A stretch of DNA of 64,000 bases from Algibacter amylolyticus (GTDB lineage Bacteria > Bacteroidota > Bacteroidia > Flavobacteriales > Flavobacteriaceae): positions 133,912-197,911 of the forward strand of contig NZ_JACHGE010000008.1 in NCBI RefSeq assembly GCF_014202225.1, given 5' to 3'. Numbering within the stretch: the first letter of the stretch is position 1; every line of letters begins with the position of its first letter. Made by a program: the position numbers and the translations under genes. Shown one piece after another: positions 26,724 to 36,612 of the stretch. Below the pieces are notes generated by a model. That model was not told where the DNA came from and did no database searches. It saw nothing but the letters and a program-made list of their open reading frames with translations.

Positions 26724-28055
26724 TTATTGCATCAGTCGTTTCCTTAGCACGCGCCAAACATCTGCATTATCCTGTTGTGGTATTAAATAAGATTCAAGTT
26801 CTGTTTCGTTAGTTATTTGTGCTGTATTTTCAACAAAGCCGTAGCCTAAATACACACCATTTTTAATAAGTACAAAGGCATCTTCCTCTGGATGGCGTCC
26901 TTTTTCTTTAATCAATTTGTTTTGAGACGTTTCTATAGCGTGTTGTATCGCGTTTTTTACACGTTGGTTGTATGTGTTAACAGGTTCGTTATCAAAACAA
27001 ATACCTTTACATGTTTTAATTGCAAAATGCGAGCATTGGCTAACGCCTTCTTGTAGGTGGCAGTATTTAGGGCATAACTCGAACTGCATGCATAAACGCT
27101 CTAAAAACTGTCGGCACTCGGTAATATTATAAAAAATAAGCAAAGGGTTGGGTGTTGCTTTTAAAGTATTGTATGCTAAATGGGTAATGCCTTTGCGGTC
27201 CTCGAAACTAAAAATGGCGTAGGCTTTAGGTTTTCTTTTCGAGGCTTGGTTGTACTCGGGGTAGTAGTGTTTAATTGCGGCGTCTTCCATTAAAAGAGCA
27301 ATAAGTTCGCTACCAGATAATTCAAAATCTATATCGGCGGTTTCTCGGCAAAGGTTTAGTTCTTTTTCCGATTTGTTATAAAAATGCCCCAACACACGCT
27401 TTTTTAAATCTTTAGCTTTGCCAACATAAATAACTTTCCCTTTTTTGTTCTTAAAATAATAAATACCAGGGCTGTTTGGTATAGCGTTAAACACGGCGTT
27501 TGGTAAATGTGGAGGTAAAGTCCCTTCTTTAGACGATTTTTTTAGAAAACTATCAAAAACGGTTTCGGCATTTTCAGCTTTTAGTAGCATTTCAAAAAGG
27601 ATAACGGTAGCTTCGGCATCACCACGAGCACGGTGCCTACCATTAATAGGTATGCTCAAATCGGTACAAATTTTACCTAGACTATACGATTTATGCCCCG
27701 GAATCAACTTCCGCGAAAGCCTAACTGTACATAGTTTTTTTCGGTTAAATTCCATACCAATCGCTTTAAACTCGTTACGAATGGCGTTATAATCGAAGTT
27801 TACGTTGTGTGCAACAAAAATAGTATTCTCGGTAATTTTTAAAATATCTTCGGCAAGCTCTGTAAAAGTAGGAGCATGGGCAACCATACCATTATCTATA
27901 CCCGTTAATGCTGTAATATAGTCTGGAATATGGGATTCAGGGTTTATTAAGGATGTGAATTCGTCAATAATTTCAGCGCCATCAAATTTAAAAATAGATA
28001 TTTCAGTAAGTTTATTGCCTTGACCCGTAGTCTCAACATCTATAATCGTGTACAT
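26724..28055 (-). CDS. DEDDh exonuclease fused to a GIY-YIG (UvrC/Cho-like) endonuclease
   Basis: A 443-residue fusion on the minus strand. Residues 1-170 form a DnaQ/epsilon-like 3'-5' exonuclease with Exo I IIDVETTGQGNKLTEIS, Exo II HNVNFDYNAI and Exo III HRARGDAEATV. Residues about 195-280 form a GIY-YIG nuclease (PGIYYFKNKKGKVIYVGKAKDLKKRV), followed by a Cys-containing UvrC/Cho-like C-terminal part (CPKYCHLQEGVSQC, CKGICF). Similar fusions occur in other bacteria and are usually linked to nucleotide excision repair. Its tail-to-tail position 9 bp from the DnaE-type gene suggests a shared DNA-damage role. Whether it proofreads for that polymerase is inference. Confidence 0.88.
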   Translation of the reverse strand: MYTIIDVETTGQGNKLTEISIFKFDGAEIIDEFTSLINPESHIPDYITALTGIDNGMVAHAPTFTELAEDILKITENTIFVAHNVNFDYNAIRNEFKAIGMEFNRKKLCTVRLSRKLIPGHKSYSLGKICTDLSIPINGRHRARGDAEATVILFEMLLKAENAETVFDSFLKKSSKEGTLPPHLPNAVFNAIPNSPGIYYFKNKKGKVIYVGKAKDLKKRVLGHFYNKSEKELNLCRETADIDFELSGSELIALLMEDAAIKHYYPEYNQASKRKPKAYAIFSFEDRKGITHLAYNTLKATPNPLLIFYNITECRQFLERLCMQFELCPKYCHLQEGVSQCSHFAIKTCKGICFDNEPVNTYNQRVKNAIQHAIETSQNKLIKEKGRHPEEDAFVLIKNGVYLGYGFVENTAQITNETELESYLIPQQDNADVWRVLRKRLMQ

Positions 28056-28733
28056 AATTTTTGCGCAATTTATTTAGGGTGTAAGTTATTAAACTTATTA
28101 TTGAATGTTTGTTAAGACGCTTAAATAAATAATAAAAAATTTTAATAGTAAAAAACCTACATGAGTCAATCTCTAGCCCATCCGTGGTCATTTACTAGGT
28201 TATGTAATTATTGAGATAAACACTTACTATTAGTATAGTTCGAGTCTAATTTCTTATCTTAATTTTTCTAAGTATTTTAGGGTAGTATAAGTTGTGTTAA
28301 AATAGTTTTTCTGCATATAAAAAAGATTTTAAAACATATATTTTTTTAAATTTAACTTATATCCGAATTGTTAGTTTTAGTGGGGTATGTAGCTGTTTTT
28401 TAGCTCGACTTTTTATTGTAAATAAGTCAATATTATTAATAAATGTATTTTTTACATTTTTTTTTTGTAATATTGTAATGTACTTATAAATAATGCTTCA
28501 TATCTATTTGAAATTTTGTAGGATGCTAAGCGGGTTTTTGTAAGAAATTAAGTGTTATTTTTTTAGTCATTGCATAAAATATGTTTTTACTAAACTATTT
28601 AGAGTAATTGTTAAAAGAATAATAAAATAATGTTAATATATTAGTTAGAGTTGGAGCATATTAAGATAGAAAGGGCAAAATCTTTTTTACTTAATATTTC
28701 CAATTTAAAACAAGTATCAACCAGATTTTAGAG
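28056..28733. other. 678-bp AT-rich intergenic region upstream of the first SusC gene
   Basis: The gap lies between the divergent exonuclease gene and the first SusC gene and must contain both promoters. I see no ORF, tRNA, regulator gene, or strong dyad. No AANTGT-N7-ACACTT site is present; only half-sites occur (ACACTT at about 28220, AAGTGT at about 28550) without partners. A long 5' leader for the SusC mRNA is likely but cannot be placed. Confidence 0.5.
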
Positions 28734-31700
28734 ATGAAAAAACAAAATCCTTACACAAAACAGCCTGATTTCAGTTTTAAGTACGTTCTTAAAACAAGGC
28801 TCTTTGTATTACTGCTTTTTATTTCCCAACTAACTGTTTTGGCTCAAACAAATCCTCAAGAGATTATTACTGTAACCGGTACAATTACAGAGGCAGAGTT
28901 AGGCCCGGTAATAGGAGCTAATATCCTTCAAGAAGGAACCACAAATGGTGTAATGACCGATTTTGATGGTAACTTTACTATTAATGTGCCAAAAAACGCA
29001 AAATTAGTAGCGAGTTATGTTGGTTTTGCTACCCAAACTATAAATGTTAATGGTCGTACAGATATTAATATTGTAATGGTTGCTGAAACTGCTGCTCTTG
29101 AAGAGATTGTTATTGTTGGATATGGAAAGCAAAGGAAAGAAAGCGTTGTAGCATCTATCGTGCAGGTTACTGGAGAAGAGATATTGCAATCTGGTGGTGT
29201 ATCTACCGTTGGTCAAGCATTAACAGGGCGTATGCCAGGTGTTGTAACAGTATCTTCTTCTGGACGTCCAGGAGATGAAAGTCCAAAAATATATATTCGA
29301 GGGCAAAGTAGCTGGAATGGTAGCGGACAACCATTAATTCTTGTTGATGGTATTGAAAGAACCATGAATGATGTTAACTCTAATGATATTGAAACCATCT
29401 CTATTCTTAAAGATGCTTCTGCAACTGCGGTATTTGGTGTAAAAGGTGGTAATGGTGTAATTCTTATTACTACTAAACGAGGAAAAACAGGAAAGGCTCA
29501 ACTTTCTGTTAGCGCGAGTTCTACAATGAAGTCGCCATCAAAATTACCACAGAAATATGATTCTTATGATGCTATTTCTACGGTTAATGAGGCTATAGAA
29601 CGTGTGGTTTCTATTAATGAAGGTGCTTGGGGAGATTATACTCCAGTAAATATTGTAGACAGATATAGAAACCCAACAAGTGAAACTGATCGCTATGTAT
29701 ATCCTAACGTAGACTGGGTAGATGTTACTCAAAAAGATTTTGCAATGGACCATAAGGTAAACCTTTCGGTACGCGGTGGTACAGAAACTGTAAAGTATTT
29801 TGGTGGACTTGGTTATCAACATGTAGGAGATATATTTGATGGCGCTTCTTTTGATAATGGAAGAGATTACGCGCCTAGTTTTGATTATGATCGTTTCAAC
29901 TTTAGAAGTAATATAGATTTCGATATTTCGAAAAACACACGTTTATCTGTAAACCTTTCTGGGCATTATGGTATTCAAAACGGTAACGAAGCAGACAATC
30001 AATTGCTTTATAGTAGTATTTATAATTTAGCACCTAGTTTATTCTATCCTATTTATCCTGATGGAACTTACGGACGTACAGTTGTTGAAAATTACGAGTT
30101 AGCGAATCCAGCCGTATTACTTTCAGCTAAAGGTGCTACTAAAAATCATAGAGTTCAAGTAAATACAGATTTTATACTTACCCAAAAACTAGATTTTATT
30201 ACAGAAGGTCTTTCCGCGAAAGCGTCTTTATCTTACGATAATAATTTTAGAGGAGAAGCTGGTGTTTATGAAGGTGGTCCTTCTGGAGGCGATAACGTAA
30301 TTTATAAAGTTTACCTTACTGATGGATCTCAACAAATAGTTACGCCACAAGGAACTAATCAATTTGATTATGTAGTGCAACCATGGACAAGAAACTCATT
30401 ACAAATACAAGATTGGCAAACGACTAGAAGATTATTTTATCAGTTTGCATTAAACTATGATAAAACATTTGATAAGCATACTGTAGGGCTATTAACATTA
30501 ATGAATAGAGAAGAGTATGGTGATGGCGATGTTTATAAAGCACCTAGATATAGAGAAGATTGGGTAGCTAGGTTAGTTTATAATTATGATAACCGTTATT
30601 TTTTAGATGTTAACGGTGCATACAATGGTTCTGAGAAATTTGGACCTGGTTATAAATTCGACTTCTTCCCCTCGGCAGCAGTAGGTTGGACTATTAGTAA
30701 CGAATCCTTTATGGAAAACGTATCGTGGGTAAATAAGCTTAAGTTACGTGGTTCTTTTGGTATTGTTGGTGATGATCAAGCCGGAAATAGATATTCTTAC
30801 CTGTCTCAATGGGGAAGTGGTGGTACGTCGTATATGAACAATGCAGACCTTTGGAGTAATCCATCTCCATATACTACGTATAGAGAGTTAGTAATTGGTA
30901 ACCCTGATTTGCAATGGGAAACTTCAGAAAAAGCTAATATAGGTTTTGAATTGGGACTCTTTAATAATATGTTTACTGTAGATTTGGATTTATTTCAAGA
31001 AAAGCGATACGATATTATAATCCCTACCGAGTCTAGAAGTGTTCCTTCTTTCTTTGGTTTTGATCCTGCCGATGTAAACCTTGGTAAAACAAGAGTTAGA
31101 GGTATGGAACTTGCCTTAAATTTTAAAAAGCGTTTAACCGATAATTGGAATGTATCGGCAAACTTTGCTTATGCCAATGCTAAGGACGAGATTTTATTTA
31201 AAGAAGATCCAGAGTTAAAACTAGACTACCAGAAAGCAGCAGGTTATCCAATAGGTCAAAATACAACGGCTATTCAAGGCGACATGTTGGAATCATGGAA
31301 TGACGTTTATGGATCTTCTCCTGTAGAAAATAACCAAGGTTCGGCAAGACCGGGATCTTATGATATTATCGATTATAACGGAGATGGTATAATTAATGGC
31401 GACGATAATGTACCTTATGGTTACCCAACACGGCCACAAAATACATATAACCTTAATTTAGGGGCAGACTATAAGAATTTTTCATTTATGGTTCAATTTT
31501 ATGGTGTTAGTAATTCAACAAAAGAGTTTCAAGACAGAACATTTGCCGCTAGTACACCATTGTTTTTTGAAGATAAAGCAGATTACTGGAGTGTAGATAA
31601 CCCTAACGGAGTAGAAATTCTTCCGGGATATGGTGGTACCTCGGGTGCTTTCGATCCCTATAGAAATTGGTACGATGCTTCTTTTGTAAGATTACAAAAT

Positions 31701-31889
31701 ATGGAGGTTGCATACACGTTTGGTTCAGATGAAGGTAGCCAATACAGAGTGTTCTTAAACGGTAATAATTTAGCGTTTTGGTCTGATCTTCCTGATGATA
31801 GGGAAGAGAATGTCGGGAATCAATCTGAATTTAGAGGGAATTATCCAATATTTAAAAGGGTGAATTTAGGAGTAACAATTAATTTTTAA
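28734..31889 (+). CDS. SusC-family TonB-dependent outer-membrane receptor (first pair)
   Basis: A 1051-residue outer-membrane transporter. After a signal sequence ending around LTVLAQ come a carboxypeptidase-regulatory-like (CPD) domain (about 45-125: ITEAELGPVIGANILQEGT), a TonB-box-like segment, and a plug domain with IYIRGQSSW and the SusC signature LILVDGIERTMNDVN followed by ILKDASATAVFG. The 22-strand barrel ends in VNLGVTINF. It imports oligosaccharides together with the SusD lipoprotein encoded 10 bp downstream. The substrate cannot be told from sequence. No sigma/anti-sigma or hybrid sensor regulator lies next to it. Confidence 0.93.
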   Translation: MKKQNPYTKQPDFSFKYVLKTRLFVLLLFISQLTVLAQTNPQEIITVTGTITEAELGPVIGANILQEGTTNGVMTDFDGNFTINVPKNAKLVASYVGFATQTINVNGRTDINIVMVAETAALEEIVIVGYGKQRKESVVASIVQVTGEEILQSGGVSTVGQALTGRMPGVVTVSSSGRPGDESPKIYIRGQSSWNGSGQPLILVDGIERTMNDVNSNDIETISILKDASATAVFGVKGGNGVILITTKRGKTGKAQLSVSASSTMKSPSKLPQKYDSYDAISTVNEAIERVVSINEGAWGDYTPVNIVDRYRNPTSETDRYVYPNVDWVDVTQKDFAMDHKVNLSVRGGTETVKYFGGLGYQHVGDIFDGASFDNGRDYAPSFDYDRFNFRSNIDFDISKNTRLSVNLSGHYGIQNGNEADNQLLYSSIYNLAPSLFYPIYPDGTYGRTVVENYELANPAVLLSAKGATKNHRVQVNTDFILTQKLDFITEGLSAKASLSYDNNFRGEAGVYEGGPSGGDNVIYKVYLTDGSQQIVTPQGTNQFDYVVQPWTRNSLQIQDWQTTRRLFYQFALNYDKTFDKHTVGLLTLMNREEYGDGDVYKAPRYREDWVARLVYNYDNRYFLDVNGAYNGSEKFGPGYKFDFFPSAAVGWTISNESFMENVSWVNKLKLRGSFGIVGDDQAGNRYSYLSQWGSGGTSYMNNADLWSNPSPYTTYRELVIGNPDLQWETSEKANIGFELGLFNNMFTVDLDLFQEKRYDIIIPTESRSVPSFFGFDPADVNLGKTRVRGMELALNFKKRLTDNWNVSANFAYANAKDEILFKEDPELKLDYQKAAGYPIGQNTTAIQGDMLESWNDVYGSSPVENNQGSARPGSYDIIDYNGDGIINGDDNVPYGYPTRPQNTYNLNLGADYKNFSFMVQFYGVSNSTKEFQDRTFAASTPLFFEDKADYWSVDNPNGVEILPGYGGTSGAFDPYRNWYDASFVRLQNMEVAYTFGSDEGSQYRVFLNGNNLAFWSDLPDDREENVGNQSEFRGNYPIFKRVNLGVTINF

Positions 31890-31899
31890 TTAAAAGATA

Positions 31900-33702
31900 A
31901 TGAGAAATTTATATAAATTAATAGGTCTATTTTGTCTTGTAGGAGTTATGAATTCCTGTGAGGACTATCTAGATAAACCTCAAGATTCTAATCTTACCAT
32001 AAATGAGGTTTTTAAGAACTTTGATAGTTCGCAAGGTTTTGTAGAGGAAATGTATGCTATGATTGTCGATTATTCTTTGGCCTTTTATGCAAACTACCCA
32101 TACTACGGAGAAGATTCTGTTGGTGTAGAAACTTGGATTTTCGATTATTCTGCAGATGAAGGTAGATATTGGGATTGGCAAGGAAATACATTCAATTATT
32201 TTAGCGGAGGGACCAATACGTCTTCTGGAATTCCTTTTGATAGAAGTTCATTATGGCCAAGTAGTTGGGCAGGTATACGAAAAGCAAATATTGTTATTGC
32301 TAATGCAGAAGATTTAATGGTAGATGCAAACCAGCAAGAAATTGATGCCATTTTAGGGCAAGCCTATTTTTTTAGAGCCTTTTTTCATCATGAAATTATG
32401 AAGTTTTGGGGGCCTATGCCATACATCGATAGAGTATTAGAAGATGATTGGAGAATAGAAAGACCATCAGAATGGGCAGAAACGGCTCTTAAAATAGATG
32501 AAGATTTTGATAAAGCCATTGCCTTATTACCAGAAGATTGGGACGACGCTAGTTGGGGGCCAGGAGTTCAAACAGCAGGTACTAATTTGTTTAGAATTAC
32601 TAAAGGAGCGGCTTTAGCTTTAAAAGGAAAAAACTTGTTATTTGCGGCTAGCCCGTTAATGCAAGGTAGTAGTGATACTTATGGCTATAATGAAGAACTT
32701 TGTAAACTTGCAGCCGATGCGTTTGCTGAGCTCATACAGATACCGCGTTACAGATTACAAGAATGGGAAGATTATGAAGATGTTTTTTACGATCCTAGTG
32801 GACTTTACCCAGACTCAACCGAGTATGTATTTGGTCAAGCCGGATCAGTAGGTTGGTTTGGTGGCTATTTAGCCGACTCTTGGCAACTTGGAGCGCTCAA
32901 TGGTGCAAACGGTATAAATTCTCCAACACACAATTATATTCATAACTATTTTGGAATGAAAGATGGTTTGTCTTGCGACGCTAGTCCTATTTACGACCCT
33001 AATGATCCTTGGGTTAACAGAGATCCACGTTTTTATAAATGGGTTGTTGTAGATGGCGACCAGCTAATCGATAATTTAGGTGCAGCTACTGGTGAAGATG
33101 AGGTAAATAGATATGCCGAGTTTTACGATGGCGGGGCGCACAGGCACCCAGGTAAGAGTAACGGAACTAGAACAGGTTATGTAGGTAAAAAATGGTATCC
33201 ACAAGGGTATAATAAATATGATAATCAAAGTGTGTTTTCATGGAGACTTCATGTTAGATTAACAGATGTATATTTAATGTATGCAGAAGCAGCTGTTATG
33301 GGATATGGTATTGACGGAAAGCCAGCAGGATTTAATCTTTCTGCTCTAGATGCGATAAATGCCATTAGAGAACGTGCAGTACCAGATGGAAGCTTAAATG
33401 TAAGTGCAGTTAATTTAACAAGCCCTAATGTGTTTATGGATGAAATTCGTAGAGAACGCGCCGTGGAGTTGTCTTGGGAAAATCATAGATGGATGGATAT
33501 TCGAAGATGGAAAGTAGGAACAGATATGAAATATAGATTAAAAACAGGAATCCGATTCGATAGAAATTCAAGTGGTAAACCTATTAATTTAGTAGAAGAA
33601 GTAATAAGAACTAAGGTTTTTGATGAGAAACATTATTGGCTACCCCTTCCTCAAAACGATACAGAACTGTATCCAGGATACCCACAAAATCCAGGATGGT
33701 AA
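31900..33702 (+). CDS. SusD/RagB-family glycan-binding lipoprotein (first pair)
   Basis: A 600-residue outer-membrane lipoprotein. The lipobox is VGVMNSC with Cys at about residue 20, and acidic residues follow (CEDYLDK), matching the Bacteroidota surface-export signal. SusD hallmarks include the helical TPR-like region (GQAYFFRAFFHHEIMKFWG), LRLTDVYLMYAEAAV-type segment (RLTDVYLMYAEAA), INAIRERA, and the C-terminal RRERAVELSWENHRWMDIRRW followed by LPLPQNDTELYPGYPQNPGW. It captures the glycan and acts as a lid on the SusC barrel encoded 10 bp upstream. The second SusC gene follows 42 bp later. Confidence 0.93.
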   Translation: MRNLYKLIGLFCLVGVMNSCEDYLDKPQDSNLTINEVFKNFDSSQGFVEEMYAMIVDYSLAFYANYPYYGEDSVGVETWIFDYSADEGRYWDWQGNTFNYFSGGTNTSSGIPFDRSSLWPSSWAGIRKANIVIANAEDLMVDANQQEIDAILGQAYFFRAFFHHEIMKFWGPMPYIDRVLEDDWRIERPSEWAETALKIDEDFDKAIALLPEDWDDASWGPGVQTAGTNLFRITKGAALALKGKNLLFAASPLMQGSSDTYGYNEELCKLAADAFAELIQIPRYRLQEWEDYEDVFYDPSGLYPDSTEYVFGQAGSVGWFGGYLADSWQLGALNGANGINSPTHNYIHNYFGMKDGLSCDASPIYDPNDPWVNRDPRFYKWVVVDGDQLIDNLGAATGEDEVNRYAEFYDGGAHRHPGKSNGTRTGYVGKKWYPQGYNKYDNQSVFSWRLHVRLTDVYLMYAEAAVMGYGIDGKPAGFNLSALDAINAIRERAVPDGSLNVSAVNLTSPNVFMDEIRRERAVELSWENHRWMDIRRWKVGTDMKYRLKTGIRFDRNSSGKPINLVEEVIRTKVFDEKHYWLPLPQNDTELYPGYPQNPGW

Positions 33703-33744
33703 TACTTAAACTTGTTTTTTTTATTAGATAATAACAACCAATTT

Positions 33745-36591
33745 ATGAAACACCTTATAAAATATAAAAAACCGCTATTATGTTTAGGAAGCTATATGCT
33801 ACTATCCTTCTCATTATATGGACAAAACCCTCAAGGAACAGATTCTATTGCTAATAACAGTATTGATTTGGCTTCTAAAGTTAATAAAGAGATTGACTTG
33901 GGTTTTCAAACCGAAAAAAATAGTCAAGTCGTAGGTGCTGTCTCTTCAATAGTACCCGATCAATTTTTAAAGTATGATAATACTCAATGGGTAAGAGATG
34001 CATTAAATGGCAGAATTACAGGACTTAAATACAGCGATAATATTCGTGGATTAGGCGGTGCTATGATTGTTGTGGATGGTATTCCAGGACGATCTATCGA
34101 TTTGTTAAACATGGAGGAAATTCAAGAAATTACAGTCTTGAAAGATGCTAACGCAACCACTTTATACGGATCTATGGGTAAAAACGGTGTTATTGTTGTA
34201 AAAACAAAACGTGGCTCTGCTAAAACTGAGTTTAATGTAAGTGCTAGTACAGGTTTTAAAACAGCAATCTCAATGCCTAATTATCTTGGTTCGGCAGAGT
34301 ATATGCAATTTTACAATGAAGCACGTGCAAACGATGGTTTGAGTCAAACGTTTTCAGACAATCAAATAGCAAATCACGCTAGTGGTGTTAATCCCTTTAG
34401 ATACCCAGATGTAGATTTGTATTCTAGTGATTATTTTGGTTCACTAGCAACCTATTCCAATGTAATTGGTGATTTTTCAGGAGCTAAAGACGACACCAAA
34501 TATTATATAAACTTTGGTTTTAAATCTGATGAAACCTTACAAAGCTTTGGAGATAATGATAAAGGAACAAAACGTTTTAATATAAGAGGTAATATTGATT
34601 TTAGAATTAATAATTGGATTAAAAGTAGTTTGGATGCTATTGCTATTATTGAAGTTAATAAAAGCTCTTTAACAAATTTATACGATGCAGGACGTACATT
34701 CAGACCGGATCTTTACGCGCCTTTACTGCCTATTAACTTAATAGATACAGCCAATAATCCTAACTTAATAGGAGTTTTGGAGGCCGCTAATAAATTTAAT
34801 GGATTTATATTAGGTGGTAACCAATCTTTTAATAGCAATGTTCCAATAGCTTCGGTTTTAGCAGGAGGAAGACAAACTAGTATGTCGCGTATAAGCCAAG
34901 TTAATAATTCAATCGATTTTGATTTAAGTTCTATTACCGAAGGTCTATCGGCAAAAACATATTTAAGTTTTGATTTTTATAACCGTTATAACTTAACTGT
35001 AAATAATAATTTTGCAATATATCAACCTACTTGGAGTAATGAAAATTTAATTACCAATTTAGAAAATGTGGGCGATACAGACCTTAAACAGTTAGAGCAA
35101 AATGTAGAAACTAATATTTTTACAATTAGATATGGCTTTTTTGGTATGTTAAACTACGAAAAGAAATTAAACGAAAATCATGCGTTTAAAGCCTCTTTAT
35201 TAGGATTTACTAACAGCACTCACACTAAATCGGTAACGCAATCTGATAAAAACACGCATACTGCTTTAAGTTTAAACTACACACTTAACAATAGGTTTTT
35301 GTTCGATTTAAATACGTCTTATGTACATTCGGTTAAATTAGCTGAAGGAAATAGAGGTAAGTTGGCACCTACCTTAGGTTTTGGCTATATCTTGTCTGAA
35401 GAACCTTCTTTAAAAAACATATCGTGGTTAAACTATCTTAAATTACGTTCTTCTGTTGGCGTTATTTATTCCGATTTGGGTGTTCCAGGATATTTCCTTT
35501 ACGATGAGTTCTACCAACAGAATGCAGGCAATTATAAATGGGGAGATCAGTATGGTACAGGATTTCAAAACGGATACACTAAAATTGAAAGAGGTCAGAA
35601 TTATGATTTAGGAATGGAACGAAGAACCGACTTTAATGTTGGGTTTGAAGGACTCTTTTTTAATAAATTATGGGTGGAAGCCAATGTGTTCCGCTCTGTA
35701 TTAGATGAGCAAGCAACTTTGGCATCAACAGTATTTCCAGAATATTATAATACGTTCCGACCATATTCAAATTTTAATGCAGATAAGCGTTCTGGTTTTG
35801 AGTTGGGTATAAATTATTCAGATAAATTTGGTGATTTAGGTATGGATATTGGAGCTCGTGTATTATATACGGCGTCAGAAAGAACTAAAGTAGATGAAGT
35901 TTATGATGATGAATATCAATATAGAAAAGGTACATCTATTGATGCGTATTGGGGATTAAAATCGCTTGGCTTTTTTGGTGTAGATGATTTCGATACAGAC
36001 GGATCTTTAAAGGATGGTATTCCTGTTCCAGAATTTGGAGCAGTACAACCTGGAGATTTAAAGTATAAAGATATAAATAATGATGGTGTAGTTAATGCAC
36101 AAGACGAAGTTGTTATAGGAAGATGGGATGCACCATGGACTTTTGGGTCGGACATTAAATTGAGCTATAAATCCTTTACATTATTTACCTTATTAACGGC
36201 TCAAGTGGGGAGTGATGGTATAAAATCAGATAGTTATTACCAACCACAAGGCGGCGATAAATATTCTGAAGTGGTTAGAGATAGATGGACAGAAGCTACG
36301 GCAAGTACAGCTACTTTTCCACGATTATCATCTTTAGAGAATACCAATAATCATGGTAGAACATCGGATTTCTGGTTGTACGATGCCAGTAATTTCAAAA
36401 TTGAACGTATACAGTTAACGTTCGATTTTCCAAAACAATTGGTATCCGATCTAAATATGCAAGATTTTAGTATATATGCTAGTGGGGCAAACCTATTAAT
36501 GTTTTCTAAAACCAAAGACATACAGCAATTAAGTTTAAGTTCCTCACCATCGTACCGTTATTATTCATTGGGGCTTAGAGCAAAGTTTTAA
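33745..36591 (+). CDS. SusC-family TonB-dependent receptor lacking the CPD domain (second pair)
   Basis: A 948-residue receptor from the ATG at 33745; an in-frame TTG at 33712 adds 11 residues before the signal peptide (MKHLIKYKKPLLCLGSYMLL) and is less likely. Unlike the first SusC it has no carboxypeptidase-regulatory-like domain: the mature N-terminus leads in about 50 residues to the plug, with MIVVDGIPGRSIDLLN and VLKDANATTLYGSMGKNG. The barrel ends in YYSLGLRAKF. It should import a ligand with the SusD-like protein encoded 21 bp downstream. Position immediately after the first pair suggests one operon handling related or successive glycan pieces. Confidence 0.9.
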   Translation: MKHLIKYKKPLLCLGSYMLLSFSLYGQNPQGTDSIANNSIDLASKVNKEIDLGFQTEKNSQVVGAVSSIVPDQFLKYDNTQWVRDALNGRITGLKYSDNIRGLGGAMIVVDGIPGRSIDLLNMEEIQEITVLKDANATTLYGSMGKNGVIVVKTKRGSAKTEFNVSASTGFKTAISMPNYLGSAEYMQFYNEARANDGLSQTFSDNQIANHASGVNPFRYPDVDLYSSDYFGSLATYSNVIGDFSGAKDDTKYYINFGFKSDETLQSFGDNDKGTKRFNIRGNIDFRINNWIKSSLDAIAIIEVNKSSLTNLYDAGRTFRPDLYAPLLPINLIDTANNPNLIGVLEAANKFNGFILGGNQSFNSNVPIASVLAGGRQTSMSRISQVNNSIDFDLSSITEGLSAKTYLSFDFYNRYNLTVNNNFAIYQPTWSNENLITNLENVGDTDLKQLEQNVETNIFTIRYGFFGMLNYEKKLNENHAFKASLLGFTNSTHTKSVTQSDKNTHTALSLNYTLNNRFLFDLNTSYVHSVKLAEGNRGKLAPTLGFGYILSEEPSLKNISWLNYLKLRSSVGVIYSDLGVPGYFLYDEFYQQNAGNYKWGDQYGTGFQNGYTKIERGQNYDLGMERRTDFNVGFEGLFFNKLWVEANVFRSVLDEQATLASTVFPEYYNTFRPYSNFNADKRSGFELGINYSDKFGDLGMDIGARVLYTASERTKVDEVYDDEYQYRKGTSIDAYWGLKSLGFFGVDDFDTDGSLKDGIPVPEFGAVQPGDLKYKDINNDGVVNAQDEVVIGRWDAPWTFGSDIKLSYKSFTLFTLLTAQVGSDGIKSDSYYQPQGGDKYSEVVRDRWTEATASTATFPRLSSLENTNNHGRTSDFWLYDASNFKIERIQLTFDFPKQLVSDLNMQDFSIYASGANLLMFSKTKDIQQLSLSSSPSYRYYSLGLRAKF

Positions 36592-36612
36592 CAATATAAA
36601 TTAAATCTAGAC

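Noticed and set aside
28210-28570. Half-sites ACACTT (about 28220) and AAGTGT (about 28550) upstream of SusC as AraR operators
   Set aside because: Neither has a partner arm at the 7-bp spacing seen in the real series.
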